DNA from: an uncultured Pseudanabaenaceae cyanobacterium
GTDB taxonomy: Bacteria > Cyanobacteriota > Cyanobacteriia > Pseudanabaenales > Pseudanabaenaceae
NCBI GenBank assembly: GCA_937927915.1
Contig: CALGKB010000001.1
Location: forward strand, 1-64,000
Reading direction: 5' to 3'
Length of the DNA: 64,000 bases
Under the pieces are notes generated by a model. It saw nothing but the letters and a program-made list of their open reading frames with translations. It did no database searches and was not told the origin of the DNA. How positions within the stretch are numbered: the stretch's first letter is position 1; every line of letters starts with the position of its first letter. Position numbers and translations under genes: made by a program. Below are positions 48,317 through 57,777 of the stretch, in pieces.

Positions 48317-48784
48317 ATGAGCAAACTACAACAAAGTGAAGCAATCAATCTCCAAGCCAGTATTATCGCCTGGCTACAACAGCAAGTAATTCAACCTACT
48401 TTTAACCTAGCAGAGGTAAAAGAACTGATGGAAATCCTCTCGGAGGCAGTCAAATCCTACGAAATACTCTTTACCCTAGAAGAACGTCGCCTCAGTCAAA
48501 GCCCCCTCACTGCCGTCCCCCTCCCCCTAGAAACAGAGGGCAAGCCCCGCCAACGCCGCCGCCTGAAAGAGACAGCTGCCTCCCCTACCCCAACCCCAGA
48601 AGAAGAAGAACCCAGCGATCGACAGTATTTCTCCCTAGAAGAAGCCCACGCCGACGCGGTCAGAGCTGGTTACGATCGGTCTGCTAGTGTCTTTCGCCGC
48701 GATTTGACTCTGGGGCACAAGATTTTTGGCTGGCGCAAAGCGAACCGATCGGGAAACAAACCCAGTTATTACAAAGAAGACTAA
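48317..48784 (+). CDS. hypothetical protein with disordered middle
   Basis: A 155-residue protein I do not recognise. Residues 1-60 are helical (SIIAWLQQQVIQPTFNLAEV, ELMEILSEAVKSYEILFTLE), 65-100 a P/E/R-rich disordered linker, and 101-155 a compact end (YFSLEEAHADAVRAGYDRSA, FGWRKANRSGNK). The codon usage and CGATCG content match its neighbours, so it is probably a real, resident gene. It stands alone between GT2 and ocp. Confidence 0.6.
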   Translation: MSKLQQSEAINLQASIIAWLQQQVIQPTFNLAEVKELMEILSEAVKSYEILFTLEERRLSQSPLTAVPLPLETEGKPRQRRRLKETAASPTPTPEEEEPSDRQYFSLEEAHADAVRAGYDRSASVFRRDLTLGHKIFGWRKANRSGNKPSYYKED

Positions 48785-48900
48785 AAGAAGGTTGCCCCAG
48801 CGAGAGTTTAACCAAACTAAATGAATATCTCTTAGTACGCATTGTCCGTTGATCTTCTCTCTTCTAAACTGAAGGTGTTAACGCAGTAAGAGGAGAATTT

Positions 48901-49860
48901 ATGCCATTTACCATCGAGACAGCGCGCAATATATTTCCCCAAACCCTAGTAGCTGATGCAGTGCCCGCCACGATTGCCCGTTTCAATCAGCTTTCTGTAG
49001 AAGACCAACTGGCATTGATTTGGTTTGCCTATTTAGAACTAGGGAAGACGATGACCGTAGCCGCCCCTGGGGCAGCCAGCATGGCTTTGGCAGAACCAAT
49101 CCTCAACCAAATTCGCAACATGAGTTTTGCCCAGCAAACCCAAGTGATGGCAGACCTGGCTAACCGTGCCGACACCCCTATCTGTCGTACCTATGCCGTG
49201 TGGTCACCCAACCTGAAGTTAGCCTTCTGGTACCAGTTGGGGAAATGGATGGAGGAGGGCATTGTGGCTCCCATCCCTGAGGGCTACCGCCTGTCTGCCA
49301 ATGCCAGAGCAGTGTTAGAGACGATCAAGACCCTCGACCCCGGTCAACAGATCACCGTCCTGCGCAACGCCGTTGTGGGCATGGGCTATGACCCCAGTAA
49401 ACTAGGGGAATTCCAACCTGTCACAGAACCCTTTGTCCCCCCCACTGACAAGTCCCAGCGCACCTCCGTATCTATTGAGGGCGTGACCAATCAAACCGTC
49501 TACGACTACATGAACAATCTCAACGCCAACGACTTTGACGCCCTCATTGAGCTATTCACCCCCGATGGTGCCCTACAACCCCCCTTCCAAAGACCGATCG
49601 TGGGTAAAGATGCCATCTATCGCTTCTTCAGACAGGAATGCCAGAATCTACGCCTGATGCCAGAGCGGGGAGTAGAAGAACCAGCAGAGGATGGATTCAC
49701 CCAGATTAAAGTGACGGGGAAAGTACAGACCCCCTGGTTTGGTGCCAAAGTGGGCATGAACATTGCTTGGCGCTTCCTCCTCACCCCCCAAAACAAAATC
49801 TTCTTTGTCGCCATTGACCTCCTAGCGTCGCCCCAGGAACTGCTCAACCTCGCTCGCTAA
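48901..49860 (+). CDS. ocp: orange carotenoid protein
   Basis: A 319-residue OCP that binds a ketocarotenoid and, when activated by blue-green light, quenches phycobilisomes. N-terminal helical domain (1-165) and C-terminal NTF2-like domain (195-319) are joined by a linker. All key residues are present: W41, Y44, W110, R155 (salt-bridge to the C-terminal domain), Y201 and W290, the carotenoid hydrogen bonds being Y201 and W290. GAGGAG lies eight bases upstream of the start. frp follows after a terminator. Confidence 0.97.
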   Translation: MPFTIETARNIFPQTLVADAVPATIARFNQLSVEDQLALIWFAYLELGKTMTVAAPGAASMALAEPILNQIRNMSFAQQTQVMADLANRADTPICRTYAVWSPNLKLAFWYQLGKWMEEGIVAPIPEGYRLSANARAVLETIKTLDPGQQITVLRNAVVGMGYDPSKLGEFQPVTEPFVPPTDKSQRTSVSIEGVTNQTVYDYMNNLNANDFDALIELFTPDGALQPPFQRPIVGKDAIYRFFRQECQNLRLMPERGVEEPAEDGFTQIKVTGKVQTPWFGAKVGMNIAWRFLLTPQNKIFFVAIDLLASPQELLNLAR

Positions 49861-49880
49861 AGTCTGTCTGCTCTGAAAAT

Positions 49881-49908
49881 GTCCTCCCCCAGGGGGGACT
49901 TTTTTTTT
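49881..49908 (+). terminator. terminator of ocp
   Basis: GTCCTCCCCCAGGGGGGAC followed by eight T residues. The stem GTCCTCCC pairs with GGGGGGAC with one wobble. It lies 20 bases after the ocp stop and separates ocp from frp. Confidence 0.7.
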
Positions 49909-49994
49909 GCCCCACCCTTCCATTTGTAAAAGTAATGTTACATAATAGGAAATCATATATCTACCTTTTGATGCTTGGTTTAATTATGCTAGTT

Positions 49995-50306
49995 ATGGAT
50001 TGGACGGTGCAGGAGCAACATATAGCGCAGCAGGCTTTTCAGCGTGCCTATAACAGAGAGATTAGTGCCCTTACCGAGCTGGTGCGGGAGATGGCAAAAT
50101 CCATTACTAACATTCAGGATATTTGGCGCTTACATGACTTTTTAAGTGCCCGCCGCCACGAGATCGATGGCAAGTATGACTACGATTATCCCTCCCTGAT
50201 GTTTGTCTTTGCTAATCTCATTAAGGACGGCTGGTTATCCCTGGAAGAACTGGAGGGACTGCAATCGGACAAGTTAGCCAAAATTGCCGCCCTGACGCGG
50301 ATGTAA
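49995..50306 (+). CDS. frp: fluorescence recovery protein
   Basis: A 103-residue protein from the Met at 49995, matching FRP: AFQRAYNREISALTELVREM, then the conserved core IWRLHDFLSARRHEIDGKYD (about 39-58) and LIKDGWLSLEELEGLQSDKL. FRP binds active OCP and speeds its return to the orange form. An open frame extends to ATG 49935 and would add 20 residues containing a hydrophobic stretch (YIYLLMLGLIMLV). In Synechocystis the short form starting at the internal Met is the active one, so I favour 49995, though neither start has a strong ribosome site. Its presence implies OCP1-type regulation. Confidence 0.9.
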   Translation: MDWTVQEQHIAQQAFQRAYNREISALTELVREMAKSITNIQDIWRLHDFLSARRHEIDGKYDYDYPSLMFVFANLIKDGWLSLEELEGLQSDKLAKIAALTRM

Positions 50307-50406
50307 CGGTGACGGGAATAGTGTTGACGGTACTACTTGGGGGGCAGTCAGCTACTGACGGGCAAGGGTGTCGGCAGCGCCACAGTGGGAGGTAGTAGTA
50401 AGTGCA

Positions 50407-52170
50407 TTATCGTCTCTGGGCGTAGGTGTTGATAATCTCTGCCACGATCGGTCCTGCGGCGGCACTACCCCCTTTGCCGGCATTTTCCACAAACACAGTG
50501 ACGACAATTTGGGGATTTTGTACAGGGGCATAGGCGGTAAACCAGGCGTGGGTGGGGCGGGGGGGGTCTTCTGCTGTGCCGGACTTGCCCGCAAAGGGAA
50601 TTAGGGTACTTAAACCAGCACCAGTGCCAAAGGTAGTCACTGCTTCTAACCCCCGTTGTACTACCTCGATCGTTGTGGGCTGGAGACCGATCGGTTCTTT
50701 AGGGGGAGGGCTATGGTTATCTAGTAAAAGATGGGGACGGACACGGTAGCCGCCGTTAGCGATAGCAGCAGTTACCAAGGCTATTTGCAGCACCGTTGCC
50801 TGTACATCCCCCTGCCCGATAGAGAGGTTGACTGTATCCCCAATGTACCAGGGTTCCCCCACTAGTTCCTGTTTCCACTGCGGCGTGGGCACTAACCCCC
50901 CCGCTTCTTCTCTTACTAACTCAATGCCGGAGTGTGACCCCAACCCTAACCGCCGACACCATTTCACAATTTCTTCCACGCCAATAGTCATCCCCACCTG
51001 GGCAAAGAAGGTATTGCTACTGTAGGCAAGGGCTTCCACAAAACCGATCGTGCCAAAACCCGCTTGATTGTGGTCCCAAAATAGCCAGCCCCCCAAATCC
51101 AAGTAGGGATAAGTAGGCAGGAGAGAAGTGGGCGTAAATTTCCCTGATTCCAAGCCCGCAATGGTGGTGACAATTTTGAAGGTACTGGCGGGGGGGAAGC
51201 CCTGCAGGGCGCGATTGATAAAGGGTTTATCTTCCGAGTTCAGGCGTTCCCAGGTAGCTTGGGAAATAGGGGTAGAAAACACATTGGGGTCAAAACTAGG
51301 GCGGCTGACCAGTGCCAGAATCTCTCCCGTCTGGGGTTGGAGGACAACTACTGCCCCCCTACTGTAGCCCAGTGCCCGTTCCGCTGCTTTTTGTAGCTCT
51401 AGGTCGATCGTCAACCGAATAGAACCGCCGGGGATAGGGGGCTTTTGTCCCAAGACCTTGACCACCCGTTCCATCCCGTCCACTTCCACCTGCTGCCCGC
51501 CCCAGCTGCCCCTCAGTTTCTCCTCAAAGGCAAACTCCGCCCCCATCTTGCCGATGATGTCCCCCAGGCGATAGCCCTTCTCCCGTCGCTTTGCCAATTC
51601 CGCTTCTGTTATCTCCCCCGTATAGCCCAGGACATGGGCAGCCACATCCCCATGGGGGTAATAGCGCACTGCTTCCGGTTCTACTTGGATGCCGGGAAAT
51701 TCGCTGCTGTGTTCTGCTAGGTAAGTGATGAGGCGGGGGCTGATATTGCTGGCGATTTTGACGAGGTGGGGGGATTGGTAGCCTGCCTGCTTCATTTTCT
51801 GGCGGATGTCCCCGCTGGGTATGCCGGTCACCTGCGCTAATTTGTCAATAATTGGTTGCCATTGTGCCTCCGATTGGGCGATGGGCCAGACATAGATAGC
51901 ATAGGCAAGGCGATTCGTCGCTAAAATACGGCTATGGCGGTCATAGATTCTGCCCCGCTCCGGCGGCTTGGGGATGAGACGAATGCGATTGTTTTCCGCC
52001 AGTTGACGGTTGTAATTGCCTGTAATTAATTGTAGATAGACCAGTCGACCACCGATCGCTCCCCCTAGGAGTAGGACAATGAGGCTGAGGAAGACATAGA
52101 CCCTGGCTCCCCTGCCTACCGTGCGCTCTTGTTCGATTGCTCTGGTGGCGAATTTGGTGAAAGATGTCAT
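50407..52170 (-). CDS. mrdA: penicillin-binding protein 2
   Basis: A 587-residue class B transpeptidase for lateral-wall synthesis. One membrane helix near 25-48, pedestal domain, then transpeptidase motifs PPASTFKIVTTIAGLE (SxxK, about 333), AYSSNTFFAQVG (SxN, about 388) and FAGKSGTAEDP (KSGT, about 530). The extension GRIYDRHSRILATNRLAYAI after the helix is typical for PBP2. It is divergent from the next gene with 31 bases between start codons. The C-terminus has no extra domain. Confidence 0.94.
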   Translation of the reverse strand: MTSFTKFATRAIEQERTVGRGARVYVFLSLIVLLLGGAIGGRLVYLQLITGNYNRQLAENNRIRLIPKPPERGRIYDRHSRILATNRLAYAIYVWPIAQSEAQWQPIIDKLAQVTGIPSGDIRQKMKQAGYQSPHLVKIASNISPRLITYLAEHSSEFPGIQVEPEAVRYYPHGDVAAHVLGYTGEITEAELAKRREKGYRLGDIIGKMGAEFAFEEKLRGSWGGQQVEVDGMERVVKVLGQKPPIPGGSIRLTIDLELQKAAERALGYSRGAVVVLQPQTGEILALVSRPSFDPNVFSTPISQATWERLNSEDKPFINRALQGFPPASTFKIVTTIAGLESGKFTPTSLLPTYPYLDLGGWLFWDHNQAGFGTIGFVEALAYSSNTFFAQVGMTIGVEEIVKWCRRLGLGSHSGIELVREEAGGLVPTPQWKQELVGEPWYIGDTVNLSIGQGDVQATVLQIALVTAAIANGGYRVRPHLLLDNHSPPPKEPIGLQPTTIEVVQRGLEAVTTFGTGAGLSTLIPFAGKSGTAEDPPRPTHAWFTAYAPVQNPQIVVTVFVENAGKGGSAAAGPIVAEIINTYAQRR

Positions 52171-52201
52171 ACTAAAGTATGTCTTGTAGGTCTAGTTTAG
52201 C

Positions 52202-52519
52202 GTGAAACACGACTGGGAAGATTTACAACAACAACTAGCCCAAGCAGAAACAGAGCTGGCGGCAGTTAAAACCCGCCTCCACACAGTCATAGCGGGAGAG
52301 GAGGAACGGGAGGCACTGGCAGAGGATTTAACCCACCTTGCCCCCCAGATGAAAGAAGAGATAAAAAGAATTACCGATCGGATTGCGGAAATTGAGGTAG
52401 AGATTGAAAGCCGCCTGTTTAACTGGGGTGCCCTCAAGGAAGTGTTTTGGCAGATCGTGCGCTTTACAGGCTTGGGAATTGTCATCGGTGTTATTTTGCA
52501 AAGGTGTGCTGGTTGTTGA
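52202..52519 (+). CDS. small coiled-coil membrane protein
   Basis: A 105-residue protein starting with GTG. Residues 5-80 form a charged coiled coil (LQQQLAQAETELAAVKTRLH; MKEEIKRITDRIAEIEVEIE), then comes a hydrophobic segment (IVRFTGLGIVIGVILQ) near the end. No family recognised. The gene lies between divergent mrdA and convergent ruvC, whose end it overlaps by 29 bases. Confidence 0.65.
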   Translation: MKHDWEDLQQQLAQAETELAAVKTRLHTVIAGEEEREALAEDLTHLAPQMKEEIKRITDRIAEIEVEIESRLFNWGALKEVFWQIVRFTGLGIVIGVILQRCAGC

Positions 52520-52997
52520 AATAGCAGGTTAGGGCAATTGCTAGGGCATCGGCACAGTCATCGGGACGGGGAGGGCGATCGAGGCGGAGTTCCCGCACAA
52601 CTGCTGCTTGTATCTCTGTCTTACTAGCTTGTCCTGTCCCCGTGAGGGCTAATTTAACCTGCGGCGGTGAGTATTCCTGGGGAATGATACCCCTTTGTGC
52701 CAGTGCCAACAATATCACACCCCTAGCTTGGGCAATGGGAATTAAGTTTCCCATGCGGTAGAAAAATAACTTTTCCATGCCGACTATATCGGGTTGAGTT
52801 TGTGCTAACAAATCTTGTATATCGGTGTAGAGAACTACTAACCGATCGCCAATTGTTAACTCTTTAGCAGTTTGAATGATGCCGTAGTCCAGTAAATAGG
52901 GGGAGGCGTGATTTTCGATGGCAATTAAGCCAAAACCAGTAGTAGCAATGCCAGGGTCTAAGCCTAATATGCGCATGGGGTCAGAGGAAAACTGCAA
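52491..52997 (-). CDS. ruvC: Holliday junction resolvase RuvC
   Basis: A 168-residue RuvC: catalytic aspartate in MRILGLDPGIATTGFGLIAI, glutamate in VGMEKLFFYRMGN (about 73) and the D pair in RPDDCADALAIAL (about 148). ITVAGAG-type region here is VKLALTGTGQASKTEIQAAV. It cleaves Holliday junctions during recombination repair. Confidence 0.96.
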   Translation of the reverse strand: MQFSSDPMRILGLDPGIATTGFGLIAIENHASPYLLDYGIIQTAKELTIGDRLVVLYTDIQDLLAQTQPDIVGMEKLFFYRMGNLIPIAQARGVILLALAQRGIIPQEYSPPQVKLALTGTGQASKTEIQAAVVRELRLDRPPRPDDCADALAIALTCYFNNQHTFAK

Positions 52998-53052
52998 CAG
53001 TTATCTCCCTCCTGTGGCACAATAAAAATAGGCACAAAAGAGTGATAACAAA

Positions 53053-53418
53053 ATGACAGAGGACACCGATAGGATTCTCCGTGCGCTGGAGGAATTCAAA
53101 ACCCAGATCACAGCGGGTATAGAGACCTTCAAGGCAGAGGTCAGGGCGGACATAGAAGGTTTCAAGGCAGAAGTCAGGGCAGACATAGAAGGCTTCAAGG
53201 CGGAAGTTAGGGCGGACATCAAGACTCTTTCCGATCGGTTAGATGCGGAGGTAAAACGGTGGGATGAGCGCTTCTTCCAGTTGAGCAAAGATACCCTTGT
53301 GTTTACCCGCACAGTGATTACCACTGCTGCCATTGTAGCTGTCCTCACTCCCATTATTTTGAAACTAGTAGACTCCCCCTTATTTACCAGGGCGATCGGT
53401 AAACTGGTGGGGGAATAA
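53053..53418 (+). CDS. coiled-coil protein with 33-bp tandem repeats and C-terminal membrane segment
   Basis: A 121-residue protein: residues 10-75 are a coiled coil made largely of three copies of an 11-residue unit (FKAEVRADIEG); 88-108 is a hydrophobic segment (VITTAAIVAVLTPIIL). It looks like small tail-anchored coiled-coil proteins of bacteria (DUF1640-like in style), but I cannot assign a family. It lies alone between divergent ruvC and a convergent pentapeptide gene. Confidence 0.7.
   Translation: MTEDTDRILRALEEFKTQITAGIETFKAEVRADIEGFKAEVRADIEGFKAEVRADIKTLSDRLDAEVKRWDERFFQLSKDTLVFTRTVITTAAIVAVLTPIILKLVDSPLFTRAIGKLVGE
53128..53226 (+). repeat. three tandem 33-bp repeats
   Basis: Units at 53128, 53161 and 53194, each beginning TTCAAGGC(A/G)GA(A/G)GT and encoding FKAEVRADIEG; the third ends IKT. 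They differ at few, mostly third, codon positions. An 11-residue period is the hendecad of coiled coils, so the repeats add length without breaking the helix. Confidence 0.85.
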
Positions 53419-53419
53419 T

Positions 53420-54235
53420 TTAACGCATTAGAAATGGTAAAAGAATAGAACCCAGGGAAGTAAAGAGACCACTGAGGGGATGATTTGCCGGTTTATTTTC
53501 TTGGGGGGGATTTTGGATGGCAAGGACTAATTGTTGTGCTAGTTTTGCTCCTTCGGGATTGTTTTGCGCTTGAAATAAAATTTCTGCTTGTCTGGCATCC
53601 TCCACTGCTCCTACTAAATCCCGCAGGGACTGTTTTGCCAACGCTCTTCCCATATAGGCAGGGGCAAATTTGGGGTCAAGGGTAATAGCACGATTAAAGT
53701 TCTCGATCGCGCCCTTGGGATTTTGTCTGCGCCCTTCTTCCATCCCCCAAATGTAAAACTCCTCCGCCTTCAGGGCATAGAGGGGAATATCGATGGCTCC
53801 CCGCACATAGGCGTTGCGTAAATCTACCCCTGTCAGGTTGGCACCCGTGAGAACAGCTTGCCGTAGGTCTGTCTGGGCAAAGACTGCGCCCTCTAGGTTC
53901 GCCCCCGTCAAATTAGCCCCCCCCAAATCCGCCTGGGCAAGATTTGCCCCCCGCAGGTCTGCCCCACTTAAATCGGCGCCAAAGAGAGAAGCACGGCTGA
54001 GGTTAGCCCCTTGCAGGTTGGCACCCCGCAAATTGCTCCTGGCAAGATTGGCATCACTGAGGTCACTGCCCCTGACATCAATACGGTTAAGGTCGCTCTG
54101 TACCAAACCCGCTCGGGTGAGGTCACATCTTGGGCATTGTCGGGTTGTCAGGAGTTGATTGAGGTGCTGTAGATTTTCCGCCCCCACTGCCAGGGGTAAC
54201 GCTAGCAGGGTCAGCCATGCCCAACCTTGTGCCAT
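53420..54235 (-). CDS. exported pentapeptide-repeat protein with TPR end
   Basis: A 271-residue protein with an N-terminal signal peptide (WAWLTLLALPLAVGAENL), a CPRC pair near 35, then about 16 A(D/N)Lxx pentapeptides (residues 40-145: LARSNLRGANLQGANLSRAS, LFGADLSGADLRGANLAQAD), which form a right-handed beta helix, and a TPR-like end (IENFNRAITLDPKFAPAYMG). The role is unknown. The CxxC at RQCPRCDL is notable before the repeat. Confidence 0.85.
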   Translation of the reverse strand: MAQGWAWLTLLALPLAVGAENLQHLNQLLTTRQCPRCDLTRAGLVQSDLNRIDVRGSDLSDANLARSNLRGANLQGANLSRASLFGADLSGADLRGANLAQADLGGANLTGANLEGAVFAQTDLRQAVLTGANLTGVDLRNAYVRGAIDIPLYALKAEEFYIWGMEEGRRQNPKGAIENFNRAITLDPKFAPAYMGRALAKQSLRDLVGAVEDARQAEILFQAQNNPEGAKLAQQLVLAIQNPPQENKPANHPLSGLFTSLGSILLPFLMR

Positions 54236-54273
54236 AATCTCTCCTCCGTTTTGTTCACCTTACCACAGGACGA

Positions 54274-55650
54274 CTACCCAGGGGGATTTGTTGCCCGCTT
54301 CCGCCCATCCCCATCATAATAATCTGCTTTGATCTCCGCCCGCACTCTGCCAATCACTAGGGAGTTGGGGGGGACATCTTTATCTACCACTGTGCCGGCG
54401 GCAATGGTGCTGTTTTCCTCCACTTTAACGGGAGCAATGAGGACACTGTTGGAGCCTGTCTTCACCCGATCGGCAATAACAGTGGGATGTTTGGCAAAGC
54501 CGTCGTAGTTGGCAGTGATGGTGCCGGCACCAATGTTGACCTGACTACCGATCGTGGCATCGCCGAGGTAACTCAAATGGGCAGCGTTAGTGCGTCTGCC
54601 GGTGGTGGTGTGCTTCAGTTCCACAAAATTGCCGATGCGACATTCTTCCCCCACCTGGGAGTTACCGCGAATGTGGGCAAAAGGTCCTACCCGACAGTTA
54701 TCCCCAATCCTGCTGTCTGTGACTACCGAATAGCGGACTTCGCAGTACCGTCCAATGTAGCTGTCTTCAATCAAGGTGTTGGGACCAATAATGCTGTCAG
54801 CGTCGATAAAGGTCTTGCCCCGCAGGTGGGTATGGGGTTCGATCGTGACATTGGCTGCCAATTCCACATCATCTTCGATGGTGATCGTGTCGGGGCAAAG
54901 CATGGTCACCCCCGCTTCCATCCACTTTTGGCGCAGCCGCTTCTGCAGCACATCGTAGGCATAGGCAAGTTGCTTGCGGTCATTGATCCCTAAACTCTCT
55001 TCGTAGTCTTCCACATCGAGGGCGTAGACAGCAGGCATATAGTTGAAGACTTCCGTAAGGTAGTACTCTTTTTGGTCATTGTTGGTGGTGAGTTTGGGCA
55101 GGGCTTGGGCAAGTATTTGCCAGTTGAAACAATAGACACCGGCGTTGACACGGCGATTTTGGCGTTGGGCGTTCGTACAGTCGCGGTCTTCAATGATGCA
55201 CTCGATACGATTTTCCGTGTCACAAAATACCCGTCCATAGCCCTTCGGGTCGGGCAGAAATGCTGTCAGTACGGTGGCTGCTGCCTGGCGCTGACGATGT
55301 ACCTGTAGGAGTTTGTGCACTGTCTCCTGGCGCAGAAGAGGGCTATCCCCCGTCAACACCACCAGGTCACCATCAAAGGTTTGCAGGTGGGGTAACAGTT
55401 GCTGAATAGCGTGCCCTGTCCCCAGTTGTTCCCGCTGTTCCACAAATTCAATTTGGGGGTCAGGCAAGGCTGCCCGTACCTGGTCACTGCCATAGCCCAC
55501 GATTACTAACTGCCGATCGGGTTGCAATGACCTGCCAATGGCTAGAACCCGCTCTAGGAGAGTCTTACCCGCCAAGGGATGCAACACTTTGGGGATATGG
55601 GATTTCATACGCGTACCCTTACCGGCGGCAAGAATGGCAATTGCCAACAT
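54274..55650 (-). CDS. glmU: bifunctional GlmU (UDP-GlcNAc synthesis)
   Basis: A 458-residue enzyme: uridyltransferase (1-230) with [20 protein letters not shown] and [10 protein letters not shown]; left-handed beta-helix acetyltransferase (about 250-440) with many I-x-x-x-x hexapeptides, ending [20 protein letters not shown]. It makes UDP-GlcNAc for peptidoglycan and LPS. AGGAGA stands eight bases before the ATG at 55650; the longer open frame to 55788 would run into the divergent SIMPL gene and has no similarity. Confidence 0.96.
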   Translation of the reverse strand: MLAIAILAAGKGTRMKSHIPKVLHPLAGKTLLERVLAIGRSLQPDRQLVIVGYGSDQVRAALPDPQIEFVEQREQLGTGHAIQQLLPHLQTFDGDLVVLTGDSPLLRQETVHKLLQVHRQRQAAATVLTAFLPDPKGYGRVFCDTENRIECIIEDRDCTNAQRQNRRVNAGVYCFNWQILAQALPKLTTNNDQKEYYLTEVFNYMPAVYALDVEDYEESLGINDRKQLAYAYDVLQKRLRQKWMEAGVTMLCPDTITIEDDVELAANVTIEPHTHLRGKTFIDADSIIGPNTLIEDSYIGRYCEVRYSVVTDSRIGDNCRVGPFAHIRGNSQVGEECRIGNFVELKHTTTGRRTNAAHLSYLGDATIGSQVNIGAGTITANYDGFAKHPTVIADRVKTGSNSVLIAPVKVEENSTIAAGTVVDKDVPPNSLVIGRVRAEIKADYYDGDGRKRATNPPG

Positions 55651-55711
55651 GGGACTTCTCCTGATTGTGGGCAGACCAGTATAATTATGCAAACAAACGC
55701 CCAAATTCGCT

Positions 55712-56446
55712 ATGGAAAAAAATACGAACTTTCCCCCCTTCTTGGCGGGAATGGTAGTTCTAGGGGCTGCAATAGTAGTGTCAAGCACGATCGCGGCGGT
55801 TTCTGTCAGTCGTTTGCGCTCCGGCGATGTCTTGACGGTGATCGGTTCGGCAAAGCGTCCTATTCGCTCGGATTACGTGGTCTGGCGGAGCAGTGTCAGT
55901 GCCCAACAGCCGACTTTGCGCGCTGCCTATCAGGAGTTAAAGGGCTATAGCGATCGGGTACTATTCTTTCTGCGCAGTCAAGGTGTTGCTGGGGAGGCGG
56001 TCAGCGTCAGTGCAGTCAACACGGAGACAATTTACGAAACTGTCAACGGCATTTCCACTGGTAGAGTGCAGTCCTACCGCCTTAGCCAGAGCTTTACCGT
56101 CAGCAGTAGTGAAGTTGATGCCATCACCAAATTGGTGCAAAGCAGTGCCGAATTGATCAACGAAGGTATTCCCTTCAATGCCGAGGCACCGGAGTATGTC
56201 TATACTAAACTGGGCGACCTACGAGTGGAGATGTTGGCAGAGGCTACCCAGGATGCCAAACGGCGTGCAGAGGCAATTTTGCGGGTTACAGGCAGGCGAC
56301 CAGGGGCAATCAGAAGAGCGGAAACTGATGTCTTTCAGATCACGCGCCGCTTTTCTACGGAAGTCAGCAACATGGGCAGCTATGACACGTCCACCATCGA
56401 CAAAGACATCACCGCCGTTGTCGCTATCACTTTCAGCGTGGAGTAA
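55712..56446 (+). CDS. SIMPL-domain (DUF541) protein
   Basis: A 244-residue envelope protein with an N-terminal membrane segment ([20 protein letters not shown]) and the SIMPL domain (about 35-244): [20 protein letters not shown] near 40-60 and [25 protein letters not shown] proteins are periplasmic or surface proteins of unclear function. It is two bases upstream of murD and so probably co-transcribed with it. Confidence 0.85.
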   Translation: MEKNTNFPPFLAGMVVLGAAIVVSSTIAAVSVSRLRSGDVLTVIGSAKRPIRSDYVVWRSSVSAQQPTLRAAYQELKGYSDRVLFFLRSQGVAGEAVSVSAVNTETIYETVNGISTGRVQSYRLSQSFTVSSSEVDAITKLVQSSAELINEGIPFNAEAPEYVYTKLGDLRVEMLAEATQDAKRRAEAILRVTGRRPGAIRRAETDVFQITRRFSTEVSNMGSYDTSTIDKDITAVVAITFSVE

Positions 56447-56448
56447 CC

Positions 56449-57774
56449 ATGGCAGAGAGAGCGATCGTGTGGGGTTTGGGTAAATCTGGCTTTGCTAGTG
56501 CTCACCTCCTACAACAAAAGGGTTGGCAAGTGCGGGTCTACGACTGTCAGCGGGGAGCAGAGTTAGCAGAGCGCCAACGGCAACTAACGGCATTGGGGGT
56601 AGAGGTGTACCTAGGGCAGGATTTCACTCCCCTTGACCTAGCAAATTGGTCACCCCAAGTAGTGGTTGTTAGTCCTGGGATTGCCTGGGACCATCCCCTC
56701 CTGGGGGCAGCGCGGGCGCAGGGGATCACTCCCCTGGGGGAAGTGGAGTTGGGCTGGCGGTATCTCAGTCATCTACCTTGGGTGGGGGTAACAGGGACAA
56801 ACGGTAAAAGTACAACTACTGCCCTCATCAGTGCTATCTTTCAAGCGGCAGGTTATAACGCCCCCGCCTGTGGCAACATTGGCTTACCTGTATGTACAGT
56901 GGCTCTCGCCCCCCCTGAGTGGGTAATTGCGGAAATAAGTAGCTACCAAATTGAAGCTGCCCCCAGTGTCACACCCCGCATCGGTGTATGGACTACTTTT
57001 ACCCCTGACCACCTCAGTCGCCATGGCACGATCGAGCGCTACAGTCAGATCAAGGCACAGCTGTTACACCAATCCCAGCAACAAGTCCTCAACGGCGATG
57101 ACCCCTACTTACAACAACAGCGGCGGCAATTCCCCCAGGCAATTTGGACTTCTACCCAACATACTGCCGATGTTTATATCCAGGGGGACTGGGTGTGTTG
57201 GCAGGGCAAACCAATTTTATCTCTAGCCTCCTGGCAGCTCCTGGGGAACCACAATTTGCAGAATCTTTTGTTGGCAGTGGCAACAGCTTGTCTAGGGGGG
57301 ATTGCGCCAGAAACGATCGCTCAGGCAGTAGCTCACTTTCGCGGTATCCCCCACCGTTTGGAGGTGATTGCCAACTCCCAAGGGGCGGTGTGGATCAATG
57401 ACAGCAAAGCCACCAACTACGATGCGGCGGCAACGGCACTGCGGGCAGTAGAGGCACCTGTGTTGTTGATTGCGGGGGGAGAGGCAAAGGTGGGCAATCC
57501 CCAGCCCTGGTTGCAGTTGATTAAGGATAAAGTAAAAAAAGTTCTGTTGATAGGGGCAGCAGCAGACCTGTTTGCCCAAATGCTAACGGAGACAGGGTTT
57601 AAGCAGTGGGAAATTGTAGAAACCCTCGATCGGGCTGTCACCCTTGCGGCTGCCTTGGTACCCCAATTGGGCATAAAAACTGTGCTGTTTTCCCCTGCCT
57701 GTGCTAGCTTTGACCAGTACCCCAACTTTGAGGTACGGGGGGAACACTTTCGGCAGTTAGTGCAACGAGGCTAG
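56449..57774 (+). CDS. murD: UDP-N-acetylmuramoylalanine-D-glutamate ligase
   Basis: A 441-residue Mur ligase: N-terminal Rossmann-like domain with AIVWGLGKSGFASAHLL, ATP loop GVTGTNGKSTTTALI (about 113), magnesium/carbamate region ISSYQIE (about 163), and C-terminal domain with NDSKATNYDAAATAL (about 313). It adds D-glutamate to UDP-MurNAc-L-alanine. Followed after three bases by the ftsI gene. Confidence 0.95.
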   Translation: MAERAIVWGLGKSGFASAHLLQQKGWQVRVYDCQRGAELAERQRQLTALGVEVYLGQDFTPLDLANWSPQVVVVSPGIAWDHPLLGAARAQGITPLGEVELGWRYLSHLPWVGVTGTNGKSTTTALISAIFQAAGYNAPACGNIGLPVCTVALAPPEWVIAEISSYQIEAAPSVTPRIGVWTTFTPDHLSRHGTIERYSQIKAQLLHQSQQQVLNGDDPYLQQQRRQFPQAIWTSTQHTADVYIQGDWVCWQGKPILSLASWQLLGNHNLQNLLLAVATACLGGIAPETIAQAVAHFRGIPHRLEVIANSQGAVWINDSKATNYDAAATALRAVEAPVLLIAGGEAKVGNPQPWLQLIKDKVKKVLLIGAAADLFAQMLTETGFKQWEIVETLDRAVTLAAALVPQLGIKTVLFSPACASFDQYPNFEVRGEHFRQLVQRG

Positions 57775-57777
57775 GGA

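Noticed and set aside
55651-55788. 46-residue N-terminal extension of glmU
   Set aside because: GlmU begins at [12 protein letters not shown] with a good ribosome site; the extension crosses the divergent start of the SIMPL gene and resembles nothing.
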